This document shows, piece after piece, positions 6,579 through 15,335 of a stretch of DNA of 64,000 nt (position 1 is the first letter of the stretch; each line of letters begins with the position of its first letter). A program made the position numbers and the translations under genes. The notes below the pieces were generated by a model. That model had not been told where the DNA came from. It did not search any database and saw only the letters and a list, made by a program, of their open reading frames with translations. The DNA comes from Hydrogenispora ethanolica (GTDB taxonomy: Bacteria > Bacillota > UBA4882 > UBA8346), in the NCBI RefSeq assembly GCF_004340685.1, contig NZ_SLUN01000001.1, positions 186,001 through 250,000 of the forward strand. Reading direction: 5' to 3'.

Positions 6579-9500
6579 TTGAAAAACGAATTCGTTTCGG
6601 ACCTAAAGCGCATTCCCTGGGCGGCGACCCTCATCTTCTGCCTGGTCTCCTTGTTGCTGGTCACGATCTATCACGGCTATTCCGTGATTCACCTGAAATC
6701 GGACCGCCTGGAGACCCTTACTTCCCTCGTCAATCGGGTCGTCTCACAAAACTCCGCCATCCTCCGCCGGGAAAACCCGGCAGCCATTCAACGCCAGTTA
6801 AGGCCGGCCATCGCCGGAATCATTCAGTCCTTCCCCCGCAACTATGCGGCAGGATTTTATTCCTCTCGCTACCGGCGGGTCCTGGCGGCCAGCGTCCGCC
6901 GGGGCCGCGTAGCAGCGGACGAGGAGCGGCTGTCCGACCTCGAGGGCGGGGCGCGGCATTGGTTTTTCTGGTCGCCGTCCCGGCGGACCTGGCTGCTGCA
7001 GTACGTTCAGCCGCTGACCCGTGACGGCACGCTCGTAGGTTATAGTTTTGCCAACGTCACCCTCTCAGACTTGTTCCTCTGCTATCTCTACCTCTTCGGC
7101 GGCGTACTGCTTCTGATCCTGGTCTCCTGCCCGCTGGCGCTGGCCTGCTGCAGGCGGGTCAGCCGCCGGGTCCAACAGCGGCTGGACCAGAGCTACGGCG
7201 AGGCCATCCAGCGCTCCCGCCGGGAACTGGCCATGACCCTGGAAAGCATCACCGACTGCTGCTACAAGCTGGACCGCCAGTGGCGCTTCACCCACATCAA
7301 TCCCGCAGCCTCCCAGCTGCTATTCGACGGCCAATGCCTGGAGTTCCTGGGCCGGAATATCTGGGAGGCCCTGCCCCGCTTGGCGGAGGGCCGACTCCGC
7401 CGCGAGTACCAGCGGGCGCTGGATCAAAATGTCGCGGTCCACTTTCAGTATGAAATGGTCCATCAACCCGGCCGGTGGCTGGAGATCCACGCCTACCCCT
7501 CCGAGGAGGGGCTGGCGGTCTTTCTGCGGGAGATCACCGACCAAAAGGTGGCCGAGGCCGAGCTGCAGAGTTCGCGCCAGGCGATTCTGGACATTGTCGA
7601 GAGCATCACGGACGGCTTCTTCGGCCTGAATCGCCTCTGGCGCTTTAGCTACGTTAACCAGGCCGCCGAGCGTCAGATCGGCATGGCCAAGGAGCGCCTG
7701 CTGCACCAGGACATCTGGCGGGTCTTCCCCGGCCTCAGCGCCACCACCGTCGCCGAGCTGCGCCGGGCCATGACCGAGGAACGGGTGGCCTGCTTTGAAT
7801 CGCCGGATCTGGGCTTCTGGTGCCAGTTTCACGTCTATCCTTCCCGGAACGGACTGTCGGTCTTCTTTCACAACATCAGCGAGCGCAAGCAGCTGGAGGC
7901 GACCCACAATCAGCTGGCGCTGATCGTCGAGTCCTCCGAGGACGCCATCATCAGCACCGACACGGCCGGGATCATCCTCAGCTGGAACCGGGGCGCGGAG
8001 CAGATCTACGGCTACCCGGCCACCGATGCCGTCGGCCAGCCGCTGGCGATCATTCATCCGGACGACCGGCACCCGGCCGGCCGGCAAGACCTCTTCCAGC
8101 TGGCTCAGGAGTGCCAGTCCCGCCTGTTCGAGACGGTCCGGGTGCGCCGCGACGGTACGCTGCTCAATGTCTCCATCAAAAACGCCCCCATCCGCGATCC
8201 GGAGGGCCGGATCATCGGCATGTGCAGCATTCACCGGGATATCACCCAGCAAAAGGCCGACCGCCAAAATCTGGCCGCCGAGCGGGAAAGGCTGCTGGTA
8301 ACGTTGCGCTCCATCGGCGAGGCGGTCATCGCCGCCGATCAGGACGGCCGGATCGTGCTGATGAATGAGAAAGCCGAGCAACTGACGGGGTACGACATGG
8401 TCGAGGCCTCGGGCCGGCCGCTGGCGGAGGTCTTCCGGATCAGCGACACCGGGGGGCGGCCGCTGGATATCCTGGAGCAGAGCGATCCCGAAGGCGCGGT
8501 GCTCGTCACCAGGGACCGGCAACAGCTGCGGATCGCGGTCCATTGCGCGCCCATCCGCGATCAGGGCAACGAATACGGCGTGGTCCTGACCTTTGAGGAC
8601 ATCACCGAGCGGCTCCGGACCGAACAAGAACTGCTCAAGGCGCAAAAGCTCGAGTCCCTGACCACCCTGGCCGGAGGGATCGCCCATGACTTCAACAATC
8701 TGCTCGCCGCCATCCTGGCCAACCTGCAGCTGACCCAGATGAAGCTGGAGAAGGGCCAGGACATCCGGGCCTATCTCCAGGACACCGTGGAGACCACCCG
8801 CAAGGCCAGCGATCTCACCCGGCAACTTTTGACCTTCGCCCGGGAGAGCGTGCCGGTGCGCCAGCCCACGCCCATCGGGGAGCTGGTCCGGAACGCCACC
8901 CAGTTCGCGCTGCGCGGCTCCAAGATCAAGGCCCGTTTTTACCTGGCCGAAGACCTCTGCCCGGCCGACGTGGACGAGAGCCAGATCAGCCAGGTGATCT
9001 ACAATCTGATCATCAACGCCAAGCAAGCCATGCCCCGCGGCGGCGTCATCGACATCCGGGCTGAAAACGCCGTCTTTCCGTCCGGCAGCATCTACCGGCC
9101 GGGCAATTACATCCGGCTGATCTTTCAGGATCAAGGGGTCGGCATTCCCAAGGAAAACCTCTCCCGGATCTTCGATCCCTTCTTCACCACCAAGCGCGAG
9201 GGGACCGGTCTGGGCCTGGCCACCAGCTATTCGATTATCAACAAGCACAACGGCTATATCGAAGTCCAGTCCGAGCCGGGCAACGGGACCACCTTCGTCA
9301 TCTACCTGCCGGCCGCGGCCGCCACAAAATGGGGGGGAGCGGCCGAGACCCGCAGCGAGACGGCCTGCTCCGGTCCTGGCCTCAAGCTGCTGTTGATGGA
9401 CGACGAGGAGATGATTCTGCACCGGATCGGCGAGATGCTGGGCTACTACGGCCATCAGGTCACCTTCGCCCGGGACGGCGCGGAGACGGTGGCCCTCTAC

Positions 9501-9773
9501 CGGCAGGCCAAACAGAGCGGCGCGCCGTTCGACGTGGTCATCCTGGACCTGACCGTGCCGGGCGGAATGGGGGCCCAGGAGACCCTGCCGCTCCTCAAAA
9601 ATTGCGACCCCGCGGCCAAGGTCATTGTCAGCAGCGGCTACGCCAATGACCCGCTGCTGGCCGAGTACCGGACGCACGGCTTCGACGGCGTGGTCTCCAA
9701 GCCCTACAAGGTGGACGAACTCCACAAAGTGCTGAAACGGGTAGCCCGGCCGCCCGACCGGAGCTCCGACTGA
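6579..9773 (+). CDS. Membrane hybrid histidine kinase with four PAS domains and a receiver
   Basis: 1064 residues. TM1 is at about 13-33, an extracytoplasmic sensor at 34-155 (PRNYAAGFYSSRYRRVL core) and TM2 at about 160-185. Four PAS repeats follow (about 215-330, 335-445, 448-560 and 565-685), then HisKA with phosphoacceptor His703 in GGIAHDFNNLL, HATPase with GTGLGLA, and a C-terminal receiver with Asp990 (VILDLTVPGGMG). The start is TTG at 6579 behind GGGAGG at 5 bases. The sensor region matches that of the kinase at 41807-43552, and the catalytic/receiver half matches the next gene, so this locus arose by duplication. No DNA-binding output is encoded nearby; phosphotransfer to another protein is likely. 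The signal is unknown. Confidence 0.92.
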   Translation: MKNEFVSDLKRIPWAATLIFCLVSLLLVTIYHGYSVIHLKSDRLETLTSLVNRVVSQNSAILRRENPAAIQRQLRPAIAGIIQSFPRNYAAGFYSSRYRRVLAASVRRGRVAADEERLSDLEGGARHWFFWSPSRRTWLLQYVQPLTRDGTLVGYSFANVTLSDLFLCYLYLFGGVLLLILVSCPLALACCRRVSRRVQQRLDQSYGEAIQRSRRELAMTLESITDCCYKLDRQWRFTHINPAASQLLFDGQCLEFLGRNIWEALPRLAEGRLRREYQRALDQNVAVHFQYEMVHQPGRWLEIHAYPSEEGLAVFLREITDQKVAEAELQSSRQAILDIVESITDGFFGLNRLWRFSYVNQAAERQIGMAKERLLHQDIWRVFPGLSATTVAELRRAMTEERVACFESPDLGFWCQFHVYPSRNGLSVFFHNISERKQLEATHNQLALIVESSEDAIISTDTAGIILSWNRGAEQIYGYPATDAVGQPLAIIHPDDRHPAGRQDLFQLAQECQSRLFETVRVRRDGTLLNVSIKNAPIRDPEGRIIGMCSIHRDITQQKADRQNLAAERERLLVTLRSIGEAVIAADQDGRIVLMNEKAEQLTGYDMVEASGRPLAEVFRISDTGGRPLDILEQSDPEGAVLVTRDRQQLRIAVHCAPIRDQGNEYGVVLTFEDITERLRTEQELLKAQKLESLTTLAGGIAHDFNNLLAAILANLQLTQMKLEKGQDIRAYLQDTVETTRKASDLTRQLLTFARESVPVRQPTPIGELVRNATQFALRGSKIKARFYLAEDLCPADVDESQISQVIYNLIINAKQAMPRGGVIDIRAENAVFPSGSIYRPGNYIRLIFQDQGVGIPKENLSRIFDPFFTTKREGTGLGLATSYSIINKHNGYIEVQSEPGNGTTFVIYLPAAAATKWGGAAETRSETACSGPGLKLLLMDDEEMILHRIGEMLGYYGHQVTFARDGAETVALYRQAKQSGAPFDVVILDLTVPGGMGAQETLPLLKNCDPAAKVIVSSGYANDPLLAEYRTHGFDGVVSKPYKVDELHKVLKRVARPPDRSSD

Positions 9774-9986
9774 ATACCGGCCGGCCCTTCCGCATCTTCC
9801 GCTTTTTCGCTCCCGTCCCTTCTTCGTTCCCCGCCGCTCTGCGGCCGGATTGGAACGTTTTATCAAAATTTGTAAAAAAGTGGTTTCCTCCAACCCTTGC
9901 GCTGTAGTATGATAGAGGTAATGTTAGGCGGCGGCGCGTCGTCCGTTCTTGCCTACCTCGAACTCAAGGGAGAGACGGTTGCGAAG

Positions 9987-11525
9987 TTGCTGAAAGCGTC
10001 ATGGGAAGAGAATCCCTTTTTCGAAGCTTTATTTGACGCCGTTCCTTTCGTCTTTCTGATCGTCGATTCGGACGGCCGGATCCACAGGATGAACCCCGCG
10101 GCCATCCAATTCGCCGGAACGGACCAGGCAGCGCCGTCCCCCGCCGCGCGGGAAGAAAACGGCGCTTTTGACTGCATCCTTGCGACGGGTTGCCGGACCG
10201 GAGCCCGCGCATCCTGCCAAGGCTGCGATCTATGGCGGGCCGCCCACGAAGCCTTGGCCGGGGCGAACATCTCCCGCCATGGCCAACCGGCCATTCCCTG
10301 CCTCCCCAAGCCGCGGCCGCTCTTTGGATACATCAACGCCGGGCCGTTACAGCACGACGGCAGGCGTTACGCCTGGCTGATGCTGGCCGATTTCACCAAG
10401 GAACAGAAGCTCCTCACCGCCGAGCGCCTGGAATCCCTGGGGGTGCTGGCCGGGGGCATCGCCCATGACTTCAACAACGCGCTGGAGGCGATCCTCGCCA
10501 ACCTGCAACTGGCCCTGCTCAAGCTGGAGCAAGGGGTCCAGCCCCACCACTGCCTGTCCGACGCGGTCGGAGTCACCCTCAAAGCCAGCGAGCTGACCAA
10601 GCAGTTGCTGACCTTCGCCAAGGGCGGCGCGCCGCTCCGCAAGCACTCGACGGCCCTGGGCCGGCTGATCCAAGAGGCGGTGGAGGCGCTCCGCCGGGAT
10701 TCCCCGGTGAACTGTACCGTGACGATCGCCCCGGATCTCTGGGGCGCCGAGATCGACGAGGGCCTGATCGGCCAGGTGCTTCAGAATCTCTTGATCAATG
10801 CCCTTCAAGCCCTGCCCGGCGGCGGGACCATCAGGGTCAGCGCCTCCAACGCCGCCCTGAGCGCCGGGGACGGCGAAGCGGCCCGTTTCATCCGGGTCGC
10901 AGTCCAGGACAACGGGATCGGCATCCCCCGCCAGGACCTGTCCAGGATCTTCGATCCCTTCTTCACCACCAAAAAGGACGGCGTTGGCCTAGGTCTGGCC
11001 ACCGCCTATTCGATCATCCGGAAACACCACGGCTACCTGGAAGTGGACTCCGCCGAAGGCCAGGGCTCGACCTTCGTCATCCATCTGCCCGCCGCCGCGG
11101 CCCAGCCGGCGGACCCGGAGCCGGCCGCCGCTTCCTCCTCCGACCGGGCCGGCGCCCGGATCCTGCTGATGGACGACGAAGCGCTGATCCGGGAGGTGGT
11201 CGGCGAAACGCTCTCCTTCTACGGCTACCAGGTGGCCTTGGCCGAAAACGGCCAGGCGGCCGTGGCCGCCTATCGCCAGGCGCTCGAAGCGGGCCAGCCT
11301 TTCCAGGCGGTGATCATGGATCTGATCGTCCCCGGCGGCATGGGCGGCCTGGAGGCCCTGGCCCACCTCCGCAGCCTCGATCCCGGGGTCAAAGCGGTCA
11401 TTTCCAGCGGTTACGCCAACGACCCGGTCCTCTCCGACTTCCGAAAGCACGGCTTCTGCGGCGCACTGGTCAAGCCCTACCCCATCGACGACCTGGACCG
11501 GATCCTGCGCCAGATCATCGCCTGA
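9987..11525 (+). CDS. Soluble PAS-histidine kinase-receiver protein
   Basis: About 512 residues: a degenerate N-terminal PAS-like domain (LFDAVPFVFLIVDSDGRIHRM), HisKA with His160 in GGIAHDFNNALEAI, HATPase with GVGLGLA, and a C-terminal receiver with Asp445 (VIMDLIVPGGMG) and the ISSGYAND..KPY signature. There is no transmembrane segment. The last ~370 residues are closely related to the upstream hybrid kinase, indicating tandem duplication with loss of sensor and PAS units. The start is uncertain: TTG at 9987 has AGGGAGAG 12 bases upstream; ATGs at 9909 and 9921 lie in or next to a TATGAT that may be the -10 box. It may form heterodimers with its neighbour. Confidence 0.85.
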   Translation: MLKASWEENPFFEALFDAVPFVFLIVDSDGRIHRMNPAAIQFAGTDQAAPSPAAREENGAFDCILATGCRTGARASCQGCDLWRAAHEALAGANISRHGQPAIPCLPKPRPLFGYINAGPLQHDGRRYAWLMLADFTKEQKLLTAERLESLGVLAGGIAHDFNNALEAILANLQLALLKLEQGVQPHHCLSDAVGVTLKASELTKQLLTFAKGGAPLRKHSTALGRLIQEAVEALRRDSPVNCTVTIAPDLWGAEIDEGLIGQVLQNLLINALQALPGGGTIRVSASNAALSAGDGEAARFIRVAVQDNGIGIPRQDLSRIFDPFFTTKKDGVGLGLATAYSIIRKHHGYLEVDSAEGQGSTFVIHLPAAAAQPADPEPAAASSSDRAGARILLMDDEALIREVVGETLSFYGYQVALAENGQAAVAAYRQALEAGQPFQAVIMDLIVPGGMGGLEALAHLRSLDPGVKAVISSGYANDPVLSDFRKHGFCGALVKPYPIDDLDRILRQIIA

Positions 11526-11765
11526 ACCGGCCGGCCCGCTCCTGTTGCCCCCACGGCCCGCCCGCCGCCTCCTGCTTCCCGAGGCTGCCCATTCTTTCCG
11601 ATCCCGCCCGGTTTCTCCCTACTTTATATTATTTTTGCAAAGAAGTTCCCCTGACAATCCTTCTTCCATTGCGTTTTGACCCGCCCATCACCTTATAAAA
11701 TAAGGATTTTCTCCGACCCGGCCGGGAGCTTTTTCCTAAAATGCCATCAGGATTTGGAATACTTG

Positions 11766-11794
11766 TTTACAATCTGTAAGGAAGTAACTATAAT
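11766..11794 (+). promoter_or_regulatory. Sigma-A promoter of the ROK regulator gene
   Basis: TTTACA (11766-11771), 17-base spacer, TATAAT (11789-11794). The transcript start near 11801 leaves too little leader for a TTG start at 11810, favouring the GTG at 11837. The rest of 11526-11765 is non-coding, with AT-rich stretches and no recognised feature. Confidence 0.75.
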
Positions 11795-11836
11795 AGTAGG
11801 AAAGGAACCTTGTCCCAAAAGGGGTTGGAGCAGGTA

Positions 11837-13030
11837 GTGACAGACAATCCTCTGATTCAGCTGGACCCGGAGAAGAAGCATCTTTTCCAGGTGATTCAGC
11901 GGCGCGGCCCGATCGCCCGCGCCGATCTGTTATCCCTGCTTCAGACCAATGTGGCCACGCTGAGCCGGATGATGCGGCCCCTGCTGGAGGCCAGGCTCAT
12001 CGCCGAGGTCGGGATCGGCGAATCCACCGGCGGCCGGAAACCGGTGCTCTACGACATCAATCCCCGGGACTTTTATGTCGCGGGCCTCGACATCTCCCGG
12101 CCCTACACCCAGGTGGTGCTGGCCAACCTCAAAATGGAGCCCATGGCCCGCGAGCAGTTTGAGATGGACGAGTCCTGCACCCCCGAGAAGACGACGCGCC
12201 TGATCGGCGAGGCCGTCAGGCGGCTGGCCGGCCAGCTCGGGATCGCTGATGAACAGCTGATCGGCGCCGGACTGGGCACGGCCGGCCCGCTCGATCCGGA
12301 GCGGGGCCTGATGCTCCATCCCCGGAACTTCAAGGCGCCGGGCTGGACCGAAGTGCCGATCCAGACCATGCTGGAGCAGGTTTTGGGAGTGACGGTCGCC
12401 GTCGATCTCGGCGCCGCTGCCGCCGTGCTGGCCGAGAACCTCTTCGGCCTGGGCCGCGACCACCGGAATATGGCCTTCTTCCATTGCAGCGGCGGGATCC
12501 GCACCGGGGCCACCGCCGCGGGGCGGATCGTCCGCGGCATTCGCGGCGCCGAGGACGCTTTCGGCCACATGGTGATCGCCGTCGACGGCGAACCCTGCAG
12601 TTGCGGCAATTTCGGCTGCATCGAGGCCTACGCCTCGATCATCGCCATCGTCAAGAAATTCGTGGCAGGCCTGAAGCTGGGCCGGACCTCCATGGTCGTC
12701 AAGCCCTTGACGGCGATCCGCTACACCGATATCTGCAACGTCGCCGCCAAGGGCGACGCGCTGGCCCGGGAGGTGCTCAGCAACGCCGCCTGCTATTTCG
12801 GGACGGGACTGGCCAACTACATCAAGCTGCTCAATCCCAGCCTGGTGATTTTGAGCGGCCCGCTGGTCTCCCACTCCGAGCTGTTTTATACCACCGCCGT
12901 CCGGGTCGCCTTGGAAAAGCTGAACCTGGATGAGCGGCAAAAAGTGGTCTTCAGCAAGGGCGGCTATTTCGGCGATAAAGCCATCGCCATGGGCGCGGCG
13001 ACTCTTTGGGTCGAAAGACAGCTGGGATAG
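11837..13030 (+). CDS. ROK-family transcriptional regulator (NagC/XylR type)
   Basis: About 397 residues: an N-terminal winged helix (FQVIQRRGPIARADLLSLLQ) followed by a ROK sugar-kinase-like fold with the zinc motif CSCGNFGCIEA. The phosphate-binding loop usually written GTGIGAG reads SGGIRTGAT here, so kinase activity is doubtful and a pure sensor/repressor role is more likely. The GTG at 11837 is chosen from the promoter position; a TTG at 11810 is the alternative. It stands between the tandem kinases and the OmpA-domain gene and has no sugar operon beside it, so the effector and targets are unknown. A second, more canonical ROK regulator is at 47603-48874. Confidence 0.85.
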   Translation: MTDNPLIQLDPEKKHLFQVIQRRGPIARADLLSLLQTNVATLSRMMRPLLEARLIAEVGIGESTGGRKPVLYDINPRDFYVAGLDISRPYTQVVLANLKMEPMAREQFEMDESCTPEKTTRLIGEAVRRLAGQLGIADEQLIGAGLGTAGPLDPERGLMLHPRNFKAPGWTEVPIQTMLEQVLGVTVAVDLGAAAAVLAENLFGLGRDHRNMAFFHCSGGIRTGATAAGRIVRGIRGAEDAFGHMVIAVDGEPCSCGNFGCIEAYASIIAIVKKFVAGLKLGRTSMVVKPLTAIRYTDICNVAAKGDALAREVLSNAACYFGTGLANYIKLLNPSLVILSGPLVSHSELFYTTAVRVALEKLNLDERQKVVFSKGGYFGDKAIAMGAATLWVERQLG

Positions 13031-13157
13031 GCGTTTCCGGCGCCGCCCGCCACGGGCCGGCGTCAGCATCATTCCGCCAAGCTTCCCCCGCCGGTTTAGG
13101 ACCGGGCCTTTCGGAAAGCGCTAAAGTCCGGGCCGGCGCGGGTCGATTGAATAATTG

Positions 13158-13180
13158 AAGGAGGTGTCGCCATGACCTAA
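13158..13180 (+). promoter_or_regulatory. Consensus ribosome binding site with a two-codon ORF
   Basis: AAGGAGGTG (13158-13166) is followed at 5 bases by ATG ACC TAA (13172-13180), encoding Met-Thr-stop. The real OmpA-domain gene starts 38 bases downstream with a weaker site. This may be a minimal regulatory ORF affecting re-initiation, or a relic of a lost gene. Confidence 0.5.
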
Positions 13181-13218
13181 CTTCAGCGAGCCAATCATAC
13201 TTGAAAGGAATGATCATC

Positions 13219-14421
13219 ATGAAGGAAGCCGTAATCGTCGCGGTCGTTGGCTTGTTTATCGCATTATTCGGTCCCGCGACGCCTCAGCCGGCCGCGATTG
13301 CCCCCGCCGCCGGCATCAACAATTCCACCGTCCAGGTAAGCATCACCGGAGCCAAGTTTGCCAAGTCGGCCCAGGTGAAGCTGACCCGGGACGGAGAGCC
13401 CGATATCCTTGCCCAGAACGTGCAGGTGGTATCGAAATCCCGGATCGACTGCAGCTTCGACCTGAACGGCAAAGCCGCCGGTCCCTGGAATGTGGTCGTC
13501 ACCCATACCCGGAAATTCTCCAAGAAAGAGAAGTCCGGCATGCTGGTGGGCGGTTTTATCATCGAGAATCCGGCGCCGGCCATTCGCGCGGTCGAACCTC
13601 CGTCCGGCCAGCTCAACGCCACCGTGAGCCTGAATATCTTCGGTTCCGCCTTCCGGCCCGGAGCCCAGGTCCAGCTGGCGACGAACGGGGCGACCGCCCT
13701 CTCCGCCTCCAGTGTCACACTGCTTTCGGACAGCCATCTCCAATGCACCTTTGATCTGCAGGCGATTCAACCCGCTGTCTATGACCTGTTGGTGGCCAAT
13801 GCCGACGGCAAAACCGCCGTGCTGAGCGCCGGTTTTGAAGTAACCGAAGCCGTCGTGGCCCAACCGGTTCCGGAGGAAGAGGAAGTCGAGGCTGAACCGG
13901 AAACCCTTCCGGAAGCTCCGTCCGCGACTCCGGCGCCTCTGCCGGAGACCACTCCGACGCCCGCTCCGGCGGAAGGGTCCGCTGCAACCCCGGCGCAGCA
14001 TTCCGCTCCGGTCCCGGCTCCCGCCGCCCCGGCAGCTACCGAAAACCCGAACGGGTTTTTGAAAGCGGTCTATTTCGATTTCGACAAGGCAATCCTCCGG
14101 CCGGACCAACTCGCCGCGCTGGATTCCAATATCGCTCACCTCAAAGCGAATTCCGCCTTGTACATCCTGATTGGCGGCCATGCCGACGAACGGGGCGCCG
14201 CCGCCTATAACCTCAAGCTTTCCGCCCGCCGGGCCAAGGCTGTCCAGGACTACCTGGTCCGTCAGGGCATCGCCGCGGCGCGGATCAAGACCTATGCTTA
14301 CGGGGAAGCCCATCCTCTGCGCAAAGGACACGCCGAAGCCGCCTGGCGTTTCAACCGCCGGGCCGATATCCTGGTCGCGGAGTCCCATCCCACCCGGGAA
14401 CAAGGCATCCGGACCGAATAA
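13219..14421 (+). CDS. Secreted OmpA/Pal-domain protein with IPT/TIG-like repeats
   Basis: 400 residues. A signal peptide (MKEAVIVAVVGLFIALFG) is followed by two Ig-like IPT/TIG-type repeats (about 30-115 and 120-205; both contain the pattern VQL/VKL ... S..QCTFDL/IDCSFDL). A Pro/Ala/Glu-rich linker covers about 210-275. The C-terminal OmpA peptidoglycan-binding domain has YFDFDKAILRP, GHADERGAAAYNLKLSARRA and NRRADI. That domain is typical of Pal and Gram-negative OmpA and binds the peptide stem of peptidoglycan. The ATG at 13219 follows AAGGA at 9 bases. There is no visible lipobox, so it is probably a periplasmic or cell-wall-associated protein. It suggests a diderm envelope. Confidence 0.88.
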   Translation: MKEAVIVAVVGLFIALFGPATPQPAAIAPAAGINNSTVQVSITGAKFAKSAQVKLTRDGEPDILAQNVQVVSKSRIDCSFDLNGKAAGPWNVVVTHTRKFSKKEKSGMLVGGFIIENPAPAIRAVEPPSGQLNATVSLNIFGSAFRPGAQVQLATNGATALSASSVTLLSDSHLQCTFDLQAIQPAVYDLLVANADGKTAVLSAGFEVTEAVVAQPVPEEEEVEAEPETLPEAPSATPAPLPETTPTPAPAEGSAATPAQHSAPVPAPAAPAATENPNGFLKAVYFDFDKAILRPDQLAALDSNIAHLKANSALYILIGGHADERGAAAYNLKLSARRAKAVQDYLVRQGIAAARIKTYAYGEAHPLRKGHAEAAWRFNRRADILVAESHPTREQGIRTE

Positions 14422-14451
14422 CCGAGCATTTCACGAACCTCCTTTTATTGA

Positions 14452-14484
14452 AAGAAGCTGCCCTCCGCGGGCAGCTTCTTGTTT
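14452..14484 (+). terminator. Rho-independent terminator of the OmpA-domain gene
   Basis: AAGAAGCTGCCC, loop TCCGC, GGGCAGCTTCTT (perfect 12-bp stem, 14452-14480) followed by GTTTT. Confidence 0.85.
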
Positions 14485-14509
14485 TGAAGATTTTTCTTGG
14501 GCGGTTCAT

Positions 14510-14857
14510 GGATGTCGGCTCCGTTGTGTTTCCGCCTGGAGGCGGGCAGGGAGTGAGTCGCCACTCCCTGAACAGGCAGAGAATAGAGACCCGCAGAATG
14601 ACGGTTCGTTTCTCCCTGAGGCCAGAAGCCAGGAGGGCTTCAGCGTGAGGCATCCAGGGATGGATGCCAGCCGAACGGAGAAAGATAGATTGAGGGGTGG
14701 ACCCCAGAGCCGCCAAACTTCACTTCACGATAGCCGTTTTGGCAGCTTCTTATTTTGCGTTTTCCTTTTTTCTGGGCTTTTTTCCGGCGATTCAGGGATG
14801 TCGGCTCCGCTGTGTTTCCGCCTGGAGGCGGGCAGGGAGTGAATCGGCCACTCCCTG
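14510..14857. repeat. 62-bp direct repeat flanking an intergenic segment
   Basis: A segment beginning GGATGTCGGCTCCG and ending in the hairpin GGGAGTGA..CACTCCCTG occurs at 14510-14570 and again at 14796-14857 with few mismatches. The DNA between (14571-14795) shows no gene; open frames here are low-complexity. From 14858 to 15056 the sequence is GC-rich and also non-coding. Confidence 0.7.
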
Positions 14858-15056
14858 CACCCGGCCGCCCAAGGGGACGATGCTTCCCCTTGGGTATCCC
14901 CTCCAACGGCCGGTCCGTCCTTGGACCGGTAAGGTAAATGGACATTGATGGTTTGCCGCCGGCCTCCCTTACCGGCGGCTTCCGGGTCGGTTCCCCGCTG
15001 CCGACGGCGGTGATTTCATCCGCCATCAACGCCGCGGCGCCGCCCTCCCTGGCGGC

Positions 15057-15228
15057 GCAATGTCATCAAGTCATCGTGGGATAAAGCCGATTCGAAGAAG
15101 ACTATTCGTCGGAGAGGGTCGGGGTGAGGTTGTTCTTAGGCATCTCAAGCTTTTCCCGCATTTATCGCTGTATACTAGACGAATAGTGCTTCGTTCCCAA
15201 AATATGTATTATCGCTTGATGACATTGC
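15057..15228. repeat. MITE-like inverted-repeat element, 172 bp
   Basis: The left arm begins GCAATGTCATCAAG (15057) and the right arm ends CTTGATGACATTGC (15228). Pairing continues inward through ACTATTCGTC / GACGAATAGT. The loop contains a fragment (GGAGAGGGTCGGGGTGAGG) resembling the REP units at 55172-55721. The same terminal sequence bounds the element at 20854-21116. No coding. Confidence 0.65.
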
Positions 15229-15335
15229 CCTGACGGCGGGGGCGCGGTGCAAAATCCGGTCTTTCTACGATTTTAGTAGACCCATTGGTAGCCGACAAGA
15301 ATGATGGGACGAGGCAGCAGCGGCCACTCCCGCCG

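Noticed and set aside
7320-9893. 857-codon open frame on the minus strand
   Set aside because: Antisense to the hybrid kinase, which has complete domain signatures; the frame has no recognisable domain.
9897-9986. N-terminal extension of the second kinase from TTG 9897 or ATG 9909/9921
   Set aside because: The region overlaps a probable -10 box (TATGAT near 9910) and has no suitable ribosome binding site; TTG 9987 is better placed, though not certain.
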